23,461 bases of DNA from Magnetococcales bacterium (GTDB taxonomy: Bacteria; Pseudomonadota; Magnetococcia; Magnetococcales; UBA8363), in contig JADFYU010000036.1 of assembly GCA_015232865.1 (NCBI GenBank), positions 1 to 23,461 on the forward strand, written 5' to 3'. Both the position numbers and the translations under genes were made by a program. The notes beneath the pieces are model-generated. The model saw nothing but the letters and a program-made list of their open reading frames with translations, was not told where the DNA came from and searched no databases. Of this stretch, positions 15,145-23,461 are shown piece by piece. Numbering within the stretch: position 1 is the first letter of the stretch; each line of letters opens with the position of its first letter.

Positions 15145-16629
15145 TCAATACATGGCAATGGCGGCTGTTCCGGCCTTAATGGTATGAGACTGCACCAATA
15201 ACTGCTCCACCGAGGCGTGCATCATTTCCAGGAAAGGCCCCGGATAGAAGCCGATCCAGAAGACCAAGATAATCAACGGAACAAAAATAGCCATCTCCCG
15301 GCGATTCATATCTTTGAGGGCTTGAACCTCCTCGCTGTTGATGACACCAAAAAAGACCTTTTTATACAGCCACAGCATATAAGCGGCCCCCAAAACCAAT
15401 CCGGTAGTTGCAACAACCGCCACCCCTTTGTTGGTCAGGAATGCACCGAGCAAAATCAGGAACTCGCCAATAAATCCGTTGGTTCCCGGAAGACCGACGG
15501 CCGCCATGGTAAACAGCATGAAAATTACCGCATAGACAGGCATGACATTGACCACCCCGCCAAAGCGGGCAATCTCACGGGTGTGCATGCGATCATAAAT
15601 GACACCGACCAGCAAAAACAGACCACCGGCGACGATACCGTGATTGACCATCTGTAGAATGCCGCCCTCCATGCCCTGTTGATTGAAGGAGAAAAGACCG
15701 ATGGTAACAAAACCCATGTGCGAAACCGATGAATAGGCAATCAGCTTTTTCAGATCCTTCTGCATCAAGGCCACTAAAGCCGTATAGACAATTGCAACCA
15801 AAGAAAGACCGAAAATGACCGGGACAAAATAACGTGAGGCATCCGGTAGCATGGGGATGGAAAAGCGCAAAAATCCGTAGGCTCCCATTTTCAACAATAC
15901 GCCCGCCAGAATGACTGAACCACCAGTCGGTGCCTCAACGTGTGCATCCGGCAGCCAGGTGTGAAACGGCCACATAGGAACCTTGACGGCAAAAGAGACG
16001 AAAAACCCGATAAAGAGCCAGACCTGAAGGTTAAACCCTAACGGCAGGCTCATCAGATCGGGAATGGAGAAGGTTCCGCCTTTGTATCCCAGGGTAATGA
16101 TGGCGATCAACATCAAGACTGAACCGGCCAGGGTATACAGGAAAAACTTCAGCGCTGCATAGACCCGGTTCGGACCGCCCCAAACACCAATCAACAAAAA
16201 CATGGGAATCAACATCGCTTCCCAGAGGATGTAGAACAAAACAAAATCCAAAGCGCAAAATACGCCAATGACAAAACTCTCCAGAGCCAAAAAAGCGATC
16301 ATGTACTCCTTGACCATTTTTTGGATCGACTCCCACGACGCCAAAATACAAAGAGGCGTTAGGAAGGTGGTCAAAAGAACAAAGGGCAGACTAATGCCAT
16401 CAACACCCATCCGATAGGTGATGCCGTATTCCGGCAGCCACGGGCTCTCTTCCAAAAATTGAAAGGCGGCTGTAGAACTGTCAAAACCGTTGATCAATCC
16501 AAGACTGACGAAGAAGGTGGCCACGGAGACGATCAGCGCAATATAGCGAGCCGTATCCTCGCTATTCCTGGCCGCAATAATGATCGCCAAAACACCGGCC
16601 AATGGAAGAAATGTTACAAGACTGAGCAT
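15145..16629 (-). CDS. nuoM: NADH-quinone oxidoreductase subunit M
   Basis: A 494-residue antiporter-like membrane subunit. It carries the family segments ITYRMGVDGISLPFVLLTTFL, FYILWEAMLIPMFLLIGVWGG (channel Glu in WEAM), AVKVPMWPFHTWLPDAHVEAP, KKLIAYSSVSHMGFVTIGL and GLPGTNGFIGEFLILLG. About fourteen hydrophobic helices are expected, the usual number. It forms one of the three main proton channels in the complex I membrane arm. The gene starts at ATG 16629, 19 bp after nuoL, in the same operon. Confidence 0.97.
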   Translation of the reverse strand: MLSLVTFLPLAGVLAIIIAARNSEDTARYIALIVSVATFFVSLGLINGFDSSTAAFQFLEESPWLPEYGITYRMGVDGISLPFVLLTTFLTPLCILASWESIQKMVKEYMIAFLALESFVIGVFCALDFVLFYILWEAMLIPMFLLIGVWGGPNRVYAALKFFLYTLAGSVLMLIAIITLGYKGGTFSIPDLMSLPLGFNLQVWLFIGFFVSFAVKVPMWPFHTWLPDAHVEAPTGGSVILAGVLLKMGAYGFLRFSIPMLPDASRYFVPVIFGLSLVAIVYTALVALMQKDLKKLIAYSSVSHMGFVTIGLFSFNQQGMEGGILQMVNHGIVAGGLFLLVGVIYDRMHTREIARFGGVVNVMPVYAVIFMLFTMAAVGLPGTNGFIGEFLILLGAFLTNKGVAVVATTGLVLGAAYMLWLYKKVFFGVINSEEVQALKDMNRREMAIFVPLIILVFWIGFYPGPFLEMMHASVEQLLVQSHTIKAGTAAIAMY

Positions 16630-16648
16630 TGCCTATTCGTCCCGCCTA

Positions 16649-18565
16649 TTAAGAGTAAACGGTTACTAAAACCAAAACACCGATAATCATGGCAAAGGCA
16701 TAGTGGTAAACATAACCGGTCTGTACGCCTTTTAACCATTGCGCCAACCGACCACAGGTCGCAGCTACTCCATTGACGCCATACCCATCGATAATGGTGA
16801 TATCACCGGTCTGCCAGAGACCTCTGCCAATGGCTTTGGCCGGACGCACAAATAGAGTGTCATACAGTTTGTCGAAGTACCATGCGTTGAGCAGGAATTT
16901 GTAAATTCCCAGGTAGGTCTCCGCTAAAATTTTCGGCAGTGTTGTGACTTTGACATAGAGCACCCACGCCACAACCAAGCCAATCAGGAACGCTGCAAAC
17001 GGCAACCATTTGACCCAGAGTGCAACATGGTGGGCATTCTCCATGGCATTATGACCGGGCGCCAGGAATATGGCCGATTTAAACCACTCGCCGTGAACCA
17101 TGCCCGATCCCAACCAACCGGCAAACAGAGCACCCAAAGCCAGGACCAACAACGGACCACGCATGGACCAAGGCGCCTCGTGGGCATGATCATAGGCGTG
17201 TTGATCTCGCGGTTTACCGTGAAATGTCATAAAAATCAAACGGAATGAGTAGAAGGAGGTCAATACCGCCGCCATCATGCCCATTACCCAGGCGATGGTG
17301 CCGGTTGTACTGTGCGCAGCATACGCGGCCTCCAAAATAGCATCTTTGGAGAAAAAGCCGGCCAGATAGGGAAAGCCGGTCAACGCCAGCGTACCAATCA
17401 TCATGACCGCATAGGTAATTGGAATTTTTTTATAGAGACCACCCATCTTGCGCATATCCTGCTCATGATGCATGGCATGAATCACAGCACCGGCGCTCAA
17501 AAACAGCAACGCTTTGAAGAAGGCATGAGTCATCAGGTGAAAGATTGCTGCGGAATAGGCCGATACGCCCGCCGCAAAGAACATGTAGCCCAATTGGGAA
17601 CAAGTCGAATAGGCAATGACTTTTTTGATGTCGTTCTGAACCAATCCGACCGTAGCGGCAAAAAGAGCCGTTGTCGCACCAACCAATGTCACCACAGTCA
17701 AGGCGGGCTCAGAAAGTTCGAAAAGTGGCGAAGCCCGGCAGACCATAAAGACACCAGCCGTGACCATAGTTGCCGCATGAATCAGAGCCGAAACCGGTGT
17801 CGGTCCCTCCATGGCGTCGGGCAACCAGGTGTGCAGAATAAACTGCGCCGATTTGCCCATGGCTCCGACAAACAGCAGCAAACACAGCACCGTCATGGTG
17901 TCGGCCTGGCCAAAGAATAGAAAATCGATGGTTTTAGGATACTGATCGGTTCCAGCCATGCGAAAGACCTCGGCATAGTCCAGCGTTCCGAAGACCAGGA
18001 AGATACCAAAAATACCCAAGGCAAAGCCAAAATCACCGACCCGGTTAACCAAAAACGCTTTCATGGCCGCGTTGCAGGCAGACTCTTTTTGATACCAGAA
18101 TCCGATCAGCAGATATGAAGCCAGTCCCACCCCTTCCCAACCGAAGAACAGTTGCAGAAAGTTATCCCCTGTCACCAGCATCAGCATGGCGAAGGTAAAA
18201 AAGGAGAGATAGCTGAAAAAGCGCGATTGATGCGGATCCTCCGCCATGTAGCCAATGGAATAGATGTGGATCAGGGTTGAAATCCCGGAGACCACAATCA
18301 ACATGGTGGCGGTGATCCGGTCAACCAAAATTCCAAAGTGGACCGTAAAATCACCGGCGACAATCCAGGAGAATACCTCCTCATGGATTACCGGACCGTC
18401 TCCGACCGCAACCTCGAAAAAGACGGCAATGGAGAGCACCGCAGAAATCACCATGCCAGCGATGGTGACGCTTCGGGCCATTGCTGCGCCGATGTATCGC
18501 CCAAACAAGCCGGCGATCATTGAGCCGATTAACGGTGCAAGTATTATGAGTAGCTGTCTGCTCAT
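16649..18565 (-). CDS. nuoL: NADH-quinone oxidoreductase subunit L
   Basis: A 638-residue distal antiporter-like subunit, near the usual 610-650. Clear features are FGWEGVGLASYLLIGFWY with the channel Glu, GKSAQFILHTWLPDAMEGPTP, KKVIAYSTCSQLGYMFFA and GFPYLAGFFSKDAILEAA. The C-terminus carries the long extension (from about residue 500, including the KIL-AETYLGIYKFLLNAWYFDKLYD segment) that forms the lateral helix along the membrane arm. It pumps protons and braces NuoM and NuoN. Start ATG 18565 lies 28 bp downstream of nuoK. Confidence 0.97.
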   Translation of the reverse strand: MSRQLLIILAPLIGSMIAGLFGRYIGAAMARSVTIAGMVISAVLSIAVFFEVAVGDGPVIHEEVFSWIVAGDFTVHFGILVDRITATMLIVVSGISTLIHIYSIGYMAEDPHQSRFFSYLSFFTFAMLMLVTGDNFLQLFFGWEGVGLASYLLIGFWYQKESACNAAMKAFLVNRVGDFGFALGIFGIFLVFGTLDYAEVFRMAGTDQYPKTIDFLFFGQADTMTVLCLLLFVGAMGKSAQFILHTWLPDAMEGPTPVSALIHAATMVTAGVFMVCRASPLFELSEPALTVVTLVGATTALFAATVGLVQNDIKKVIAYSTCSQLGYMFFAAGVSAYSAAIFHLMTHAFFKALLFLSAGAVIHAMHHEQDMRKMGGLYKKIPITYAVMMIGTLALTGFPYLAGFFSKDAILEAAYAAHSTTGTIAWVMGMMAAVLTSFYSFRLIFMTFHGKPRDQHAYDHAHEAPWSMRGPLLVLALGALFAGWLGSGMVHGEWFKSAIFLAPGHNAMENAHHVALWVKWLPFAAFLIGLVVAWVLYVKVTTLPKILAETYLGIYKFLLNAWYFDKLYDTLFVRPAKAIGRGLWQTGDITIIDGYGVNGVAATCGRLAQWLKGVQTGYVYHYAFAMIIGVLVLVTVYS

Positions 18566-18593
18566 CTGTTTCGAATACCGGTTAGACCGGTCC

Positions 18594-18896
18594 TTATCCC
18601 TTCAAGGTGTCGATTTCTTCTACGTCAATAGTGGCTCGGTTTCTGAAGAAAGAGACCAGAATGGCAAGCCCGATAGCCGCTTCCGCTGCTGCTACAGTCA
18701 ACACGAAAAACGTGATGATCTGCCCATCTATATCGCCCATAAAACTTGAAAATGCGACAAAGTTGATATTGACCGAAAGCAGAATCAACTCAATACTCAT
18801 CATAATGATGATGACATTGCGCCGATTCATGAAAATACCAAAAATGCCGATCGTAAATAACAGAGCACTGAGTACCAGATAATGATTAAGACTCAT
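18594..18896 (-). CDS. nuoK: NADH-quinone oxidoreductase subunit K
   Basis: A 100-residue protein with three hydrophobic helices, the standard size. The two conserved membrane glutamates of the E-channel are present in [19 protein letters not shown] and [19 protein letters not shown]. It links the quinone-site movements to the antiporter-like subunits. It starts only 2 bp after the nuoJ stop (TGA-CG-ATG), implying translational coupling, and precedes nuoL. Confidence 0.97.
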   Translation of the reverse strand: MSLNHYLVLSALLFTIGIFGIFMNRRNVIIIMMSIELILLSVNINFVAFSSFMGDIDGQIITFFVLTVAAAEAAIGLAILVSFFRNRATIDVEEIDTLKG

Positions 18897-18898
18897 CG

Positions 18899-19495
18899 TC
18901 AGGGCGCCCCCTCGCCAGATGCCACTTTTTTAAGTTCAACCGCCTGCTCCTTGGTGCGAAGAAGCTGGGTCGGGATGTGTTGTTGTTTTGGACGGCTGCG
19001 TTTGCGATAGGTCAAGACCACCGCGCCGATCAATGCGACCAACAAAATAAGCGACGCAATTTCGAAGGGCAGTAAATATTTGGTGTAAAGTACGCGGCCG
19101 ATTTCCACCGTATTTGGTGCACTGGCTGCCACGGCTTCGGCGGCGTCGTGATCGAAATGAACCTGAGTGATGATGGCGACCAACTCAACCAACAGCACGA
19201 CACCGACTGCTACTCCCAACGGCATATAATGTGCCGCCTCTTTTCTCAAGGAGGCAAACTCCACATCCAACATCATAACCACAAAGAGGAACAAAATGGC
19301 CACCGCCCCCATATAGACCATAACCAGGATGGCCGCCAGGAACTCCGCTCCCATCAACACAAAAAGTGCCGCCGTCGTAAAGAAGGTCAGCACCAAAAAC
19401 AGGACCGAATGGACCTGGTTTCTAGCACTGACAACACCGAGTGCTGATGCGACGGTAATCGTCGCAAAAAGGTAGAAAACGATATCTGCTACCAT
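18899..19495 (-). CDS. nuoJ: NADH-quinone oxidoreductase subunit J
   Basis: A 198-residue protein with five predicted membrane helices. The family core [33 protein letters not shown] and [24 protein letters not shown] are clear; the latter is the helix carrying the pi-bulge in known structures. A polar C-terminal tail of about 35 residues follows the last helix. It takes part in the coupling region of complex I beside NuoA, NuoK and NuoH. The start is ATG 19495, between nuoI and nuoK. Confidence 0.96.
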   Translation of the reverse strand: MVADIVFYLFATITVASALGVVSARNQVHSVLFLVLTFFTTAALFVLMGAEFLAAILVMVYMGAVAILFLFVVMMLDVEFASLRKEAAHYMPLGVAVGVVLLVELVAIITQVHFDHDAAEAVAASAPNTVEIGRVLYTKYLLPFEIASLILLVALIGAVVLTYRKRSRPKQQHIPTQLLRTKEQAVELKKVASGEGAP

Positions 19496-19514
19496 AATGA
19501 CTTTATACCCCTAC

Positions 19515-20009
19515 CTACCGATATTTACGGTCTGCCGCTATACAGGCATCCAGCTCATTTTTCCATCGCTGTCCATTTTCCAATAATTTCTGCTTTGAAA
19601 AATAGAGGTCAGCGCGTGACTCTCCGTGATACTCAACGTTCGGACCCAGCACAATCGCCTCGACCGGACAGGCCTCCTGACAATATCCACAAAAAATACA
19701 TTTGGTCTGATCAATATCATAGACACTGGTGAGTCGTTTTTCCGCCGTACTGGCCGAATCAATCTCGATAAAAATGGCCTGGGCTGGGCAGACCGATTCG
19801 CACAGTTTGCAGGCAACACACCGCTCGGCTCCATTTTCATCTCTTCTGAGCGCGTGCTCTCCCCGAAAGCGCGGAGAAATCGGCGTCCTCTCTTCCGGGT
19901 ATTGAATGGTGATGTTGGGCTTAAAGAAATGCTTAAGCGTCACCGCCATACCCTGAGCCAGCTCCCTGAGCAGCAGGCTTTCAAGCAATCGTTTAATATC
20001 GATACCCAT
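19515..20009 (-). CDS. nuoI: NADH-quinone oxidoreductase subunit I (two [4Fe-4S] clusters)
   Basis: A 164-residue ferredoxin-like subunit with two complete Cys motifs, CVACKLCESVCP and CIFCGYCQEACP, which ligate clusters N6a and N6b. They carry electrons from NuoG towards NuoB. The segment RFRGEHALRRDENG before the first motif is typical of bacterial NuoI. I chose ATG 20009, with a GGGAG ribosome site about 6 bp upstream; a TTG directly before it is also in frame. The gene follows nuoH by 13 bp. Confidence 0.97.
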   Translation of the reverse strand: MGIDIKRLLESLLLRELAQGMAVTLKHFFKPNITIQYPEERTPISPRFRGEHALRRDENGAERCVACKLCESVCPAQAIFIEIDSASTAEKRLTSVYDIDQTKCIFCGYCQEACPVEAIVLGPNVEYHGESRADLYFSKQKLLENGQRWKNELDACIAADRKYR

Positions 20010-20022
20010 CAACTACTCCCTG

Positions 20023-21066
20023 TTACGCCTTACCCAAAAGGTGGAGCATCAAGCCGGTCAAGAAAATCCAGAACAGCGAAATCGGCAGGAACACCTTCCA
20101 ACCCAAACGCATCAGCTGATCATACCGGTAGCGAGGGAAGGTCGCCCGCAACCATAAAAAGACAAACATCAGGAACCCAGCCTTCAATCCCAACCAGATG
20201 AGTCCGGGAATGAAGGAGAGCATTTCCAACGGTGGCAACCAGCCGCCCAGGAACATCAAGGCACCCAGGAAGGAGACCATGACAATGTTGGCATATTCAC
20301 CCATGAAGAACAGCCCGGAACTCATGGCCGAATATTCGGTGATGAATCCCGCGACCAACTCCGCCTCCGCTTCCGGCAAATCGAATGGCGCCCGGTTGGT
20401 CTCGGCCACAACAGAGACAAAATAGATGACAAACATCGGCAGCAACGGCACGATATTCCAGACATTGCGTTGAGATTCGACCACGTCGATGAGGCTCAGA
20501 CTACCGGTCAACATGATGACCGGAATCAGAGTGAATCCCATGGAGACCTCATAGGAGATCATCTGCGAGGCTGAACGCATGGAACCCAAAAAGGCATAGC
20601 GTGAGTTGGAAGACCAACCGGCCATCAGAACACCATAGGCCCCCAAAGAAGAGATGGCCAGAATGTAGAGAATGGCGACATTGATGTCGGCAACAATCAG
20701 TTGGTCTGAAAATGGCACAACAGCCCAGGTAATCAATGCTGGGACCAGGGTCAATGCAGGTGCCAGAAAAAAAACTTTCAAATCAGCATGTTTGGGGATT
20801 ATGGTCTCTTTGCACATCAGTTTGACCGCATCGGCCAACGGCAACAAAACACCAAAAATACCGGCCCTGTTTGGTCCTGGACGGACCTGCATGGCTCCGA
20901 TGATTTTTCTCTCGGCCAAGGTGATGTAGGTCACCATAAAGAGCACCGGCGCCATAAGCAGCAGTATTTTTACCACCGTCCACACCAGTGGCCAGAGCAT
21001 GGCTCCGAACAGATCCTCCCCGAATGAGTGAACTATCGGTAGGATAGTTTGCAGGATTTCAGACAT
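20023..21066 (-). CDS. nuoH: NADH-quinone oxidoreductase subunit H
   Basis: A 347-residue membrane subunit with about eight helices, usual in length. Family signatures include TYITLAERKIIGAMQVRPGPNR, GWSSNSRYAFLGSMRSASQMISYEVSMGF, ETNRAPFDLPEAEAELVAGF and RATFPRYRYDQLMRLGWKVFLP. These contain the charged residues lining the quinone cavity and the entry of the E-channel. NuoH anchors the peripheral arm with NuoB/NuoD and shapes the quinone site. Start ATG 21066 is about 60 bp after the nuoG stop. Confidence 0.97.
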   Translation of the reverse strand: MSEILQTILPIVHSFGEDLFGAMLWPLVWTVVKILLLMAPVLFMVTYITLAERKIIGAMQVRPGPNRAGIFGVLLPLADAVKLMCKETIIPKHADLKVFFLAPALTLVPALITWAVVPFSDQLIVADINVAILYILAISSLGAYGVLMAGWSSNSRYAFLGSMRSASQMISYEVSMGFTLIPVIMLTGSLSLIDVVESQRNVWNIVPLLPMFVIYFVSVVAETNRAPFDLPEAEAELVAGFITEYSAMSSGLFFMGEYANIVMVSFLGALMFLGGWLPPLEMLSFIPGLIWLGLKAGFLMFVFLWLRATFPRYRYDQLMRLGWKVFLPISLFWIFLTGLMLHLLGKA

Positions 21067-21126
21067 CGTATTCCCGATCCCAACCTTGCGGTCCCATATT
21101 AACAGTCATACTGATAAATAACGCCA

Positions 21127-23461
21127 TTATAACCCAACAATACTGACCTGTGGAAAGCCCTCGCCCCACAGGTAGAGGTCTTGCAAGCGACTATTCACAT
21201 AGCCAAACTGCCCGTATAAAACCCCTTCAGGCAGTTTTTCATCAATTTGAGCGGTGGCCTCAACACTTCTTTCGCCACTGATCAGGCGGACCGATTGTCC
21301 CTCACTGATCTGATTTTTTGCCGCATCCTGAGTGCTGAGCCGAACTCGGCTGCCTGCATCCAGAAGCCCCAAGGTGACGGAGTTTCTGGAGATGACATCA
21401 TCCTGATAAAAGGAGGATTCCATAACCAGGGTCAAACCCGCTTTGGAATCAACCACCTTCGGTAGCGCAAAGCCGGTGGTAACCGGCGAATGGTCACAGG
21501 CCGGCGACATTTCCCCTGCATCCAGTTTAGCCAGATTGTAGCGGTGATCGGCCGCCGCCATCTCGGCATGCAGCGCGTGAATGTCATTGTAGGAGAGCGG
21601 TTTTGCAAAGCGATCGCTCAACGCCCGCAGAATGCGCCAATCCTCTTTGCTTTCGATGGGACCGTTTACCGCTCTTTCCGATCGTTGTACCCGCCCTTCA
21701 CAGTTGGTAAACGTGCTTACCTTCTCTCCGGGAGCCAGTCCAGCCAACACCACCTCGGCCTCCTCGACTACCGGTGTTGCGTGGGTGCCGATGTAGATGA
21801 CCCGGGCATTCTTGAGGGCCGCTTTGGCCAACGTGGTGTCCAGGCAGTCGATTCCCGGATCCGCCCCCAACAAAAAGAGAACCTTGATGTCGCCGTCTGC
21901 CGCACCCTGAAGAATTTCGTAGGTGTTTTTTCCTCTATTTTCCAGATAGCTATAGCCCGGTCCCCGATGAGGAATGACACCCAGGTCTTGGGCTGCGGCG
22001 GAGTTGCCACGAGAGACAACTCGATTATATCCGTTCCATTTAGCACCCAATGCGCCCGATTTTTCAGCGATGGAGACAACCAGTCGGCGAACCAACTCAG
22101 CCTCGGGATGGGTGTTGGCATAATCACCCAGCAAAACCAGGGGACGCTTGGCCTGATCAAGGGCAGCGGCCATGGCACTGGCTGGACTATCGTCCGACTC
22201 CGCATCAAAGGCGGCATGGACCGCACTCAAAAAGGCCAACTCCTCTCCAGGGCGAACCACATTTTCTTGAATGCCGACCAGATTGGATTCCAGCTTTCTC
22301 GGATTGACGGTAAAAATTTGCGCTCCCTGCAAAGAGGCCTGACGCAGACGTAAATTCAACAGAGGAGTTTCGTACCGTGGATCGCTGCCAACCAAAACGA
22401 TGACATCGGCCGTCGCCATGTCGGTCAGTCTGGTGTTCATCATCAGGTCTGCCCGAGTCAGCTTGCTGCCGTCACCGCTAAAATCCTTCATGCGCAGGCG
22501 ATAGTCGATATGATTGGTGCCGACAACCTTGCGGAGGAAATCTTGAAAGGCATACAACTCTTCGGCACCACGTCCCGACGGATCGGTGATTCCAGCTACC
22601 TCTTCGGGCTTCACCCCTTTAATCAATTCGGCAGCCCGATCCAAGGCTTTCTGCCAGCCAACATCGCCCGTTTCGCCCTTGATGGCCGGTTTCTGAAGAC
22701 GATTGATCGCCAAGCCATCGTAGGAAAAACGGCCCTTGTTACAGATCCAACTGAGATTGATCTCATCACACTCCCGCGACATCACCCGCTTGATGGTGTC
22801 ATCCAAGTAGTCATTGCTGATCTGACAACCCACCGAACAGTGACCACAGATACCATCGGCCTTTTGCAACTCCCAACCACGGGCCTGAAAATGGAACGGC
22901 TTCAGGTTGAGCGCGCCGACTGGACAGGCTTCGGCGACATTGCCGGCCAACTCCGAGGAGAGGCTCAATTTTTCGACGTAGGGACCGACCTTCATGTGGT
23001 CACCCCGATAGACGGCACCCATCTCTTCGACACCGGCCACATCGGTCGAAAAACGGATACAGCGCGTACACTGAATGCAGCGGTTCATCTCGGTTTCGAT
23101 CAGCGGCCCCAAATCATAGCTGGGAAACTGCCGTTTCTCCTCCCGATAGCGACTGCGATCCGGTCCATATTTCATGGCCAGATCCTGTAGGCTGCACTCG
23201 CCACCTTGATCACAAACCGGGCAATCCAACGGGTGGTTGATGAGCAAAAACTCCATCACGCCCTTACGGGCCTCAACGACCATCTCCGAGTTTGTTTTTA
23301 CCACCATTCCATCACTGACCGGCATGGCGCAGGAGATGACCGGCCTCGGCATCTTTTCGATTTCGACCAGACACATCCGGCAATTACCGGAAACTGGAAG
23401 TTTTGGGTGATAGCAAAAATGGGGAATGTAGACACCAAGCTTTTTGGCTGCCTCCATAATG
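21127..23461 (-). CDS. nuoG: NADH-quinone oxidoreductase subunit G (5' end outside window)
   Basis: The frame stays open to the window edge. The visible part opens with IMEAAKKLGVYIPHFCYHP, which in full-length NuoGs lies roughly twenty residues from the start, so about 777 residues are seen. Cluster ligands in order are N1b [2Fe-2S] (CYHPKLPVSGNCRMC and a later Cys in ISCAMP), N5 with one His ligand (HPLDCPVCDQGGEC), N4 (CIQCTRC with EACPVGAL), and the extra N7 motif C-x2-C-x3-C-x27-C at 22741-22848. A molybdopterin-oxidoreductase-like domain follows, as usual without a recognisable catalytic site. It relays electrons from NuoF towards NuoI in the peripheral arm. It is the first nuo gene in view; nuoA-F presumably lie further right. 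Confidence 0.97.
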   Translation of the reverse strand, partial: IMEAAKKLGVYIPHFCYHPKLPVSGNCRMCLVEIEKMPRPVISCAMPVSDGMVVKTNSEMVVEARKGVMEFLLINHPLDCPVCDQGGECSLQDLAMKYGPDRSRYREEKRQFPSYDLGPLIETEMNRCIQCTRCIRFSTDVAGVEEMGAVYRGDHMKVGPYVEKLSLSSELAGNVAEACPVGALNLKPFHFQARGWELQKADGICGHCSVGCQISNDYLDDTIKRVMSRECDEINLSWICNKGRFSYDGLAINRLQKPAIKGETGDVGWQKALDRAAELIKGVKPEEVAGITDPSGRGAEELYAFQDFLRKVVGTNHIDYRLRMKDFSGDGSKLTRADLMMNTRLTDMATADVIVLVGSDPRYETPLLNLRLRQASLQGAQIFTVNPRKLESNLVGIQENVVRPGEELAFLSAVHAAFDAESDDSPASAMAAALDQAKRPLVLLGDYANTHPEAELVRRLVVSIAEKSGALGAKWNGYNRVVSRGNSAAAQDLGVIPHRGPGYSYLENRGKNTYEILQGAADGDIKVLFLLGADPGIDCLDTTLAKAALKNARVIYIGTHATPVVEEAEVVLAGLAPGEKVSTFTNCEGRVQRSERAVNGPIESKEDWRILRALSDRFAKPLSYNDIHALHAEMAAADHRYNLAKLDAGEMSPACDHSPVTTGFALPKVVDSKAGLTLVMESSFYQDDVISRNSVTLGLLDAGSRVRLSTQDAAKNQISEGQSVRLISGERSVEATAQIDEKLPEGVLYGQFGYVNSRLQDLYLWGEGFPQVSIVGL

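Noticed and set aside
17312..17920. A 202-codon plus-strand frame inside nuoL
   Set aside because: It is a shadow of the highly conserved nuoL frame, rich in His/Gln/Arg as expected from antisense of membrane-protein codons.
21490..22353. A 287-codon plus-strand frame inside nuoG
   Set aside because: It is antisense to the conserved nuoG sequence, and its translation shows no domain or start signal.
1..23461. CRISPR arrays, tRNA or rRNA genes, transposases, prophage genes
   Set aside because: No regularly spaced repeats, no cloverleaf-like stretches in the short gaps, and no recombinase or phage-like protein was found on either strand.

Overview
The window suggests a Gram-negative bacterium of the Pseudomonadota type with moderate GC content. 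It is motile, makes its own aromatic amino acids and fatty acids, and respires with a 14-subunit-type proton-pumping NADH dehydrogenase. The NuoG sequence, the CheA layout and the REP-like GC-rich repeats would fit an early-branching alphaproteobacterium such as the Magnetococcia. That placement is a guess from general resemblance, not from a search.

Left part (1-9869, all + strand): the 3' end of thiE is followed by a chemosensory cluster in the order STAS protein - cheY - cheA - chemoreceptor-like protein - cheW - (about 850 bp without a gene) - cheB - (235 bp repeat-bearing gap) - cheR. This is a complete core pathway: CheA autophosphorylates, CheW couples it to receptors, CheY and CheB are the response regulators, and CheR and CheB methylate and demethylate. 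No cheD or cheZ is seen. The receptor has a duplicated sensor module but a strongly degenerate signalling tip. The STAS protein overlaps cheY by one base and is probably translationally coupled to it.

Middle part (9909-13224, - strand): midA (a DUF185/NDUFAF7-type methyltransferase), fabI (enoyl-ACP reductase) and aroC (chorismate synthase). AroC converges on cheR.

Right part (13459-23461, - strand): nuoG (5' end outside the window), nuoH, nuoI, nuoJ, nuoK, nuoL, nuoM and nuoN form one compact operon closed by a strong intrinsic terminator at 13459-13490. The methyltransferase just beyond the terminator belongs to the family of the mitochondrial complex I assembly factor NDUFAF7, so its position next to nuo may be functional.

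The most interesting non-genic signal is a dispersed 21-nt repeat (core TTCGGCAGTTGAA) present five times between 8.8 and 13.4 kb in both orientations. Two copies form a perfect 21-bp inverted repeat between cheB and cheR, and a further inverted pair brackets midA. The 6820-7669 gap is packed with hairpins, including a symmetric C4-tract element whose complement could form a G-quadruplex. I see no CRISPR array, tRNA, rRNA, insertion sequence or transposase, and no clear evidence of an entirely new gene system.
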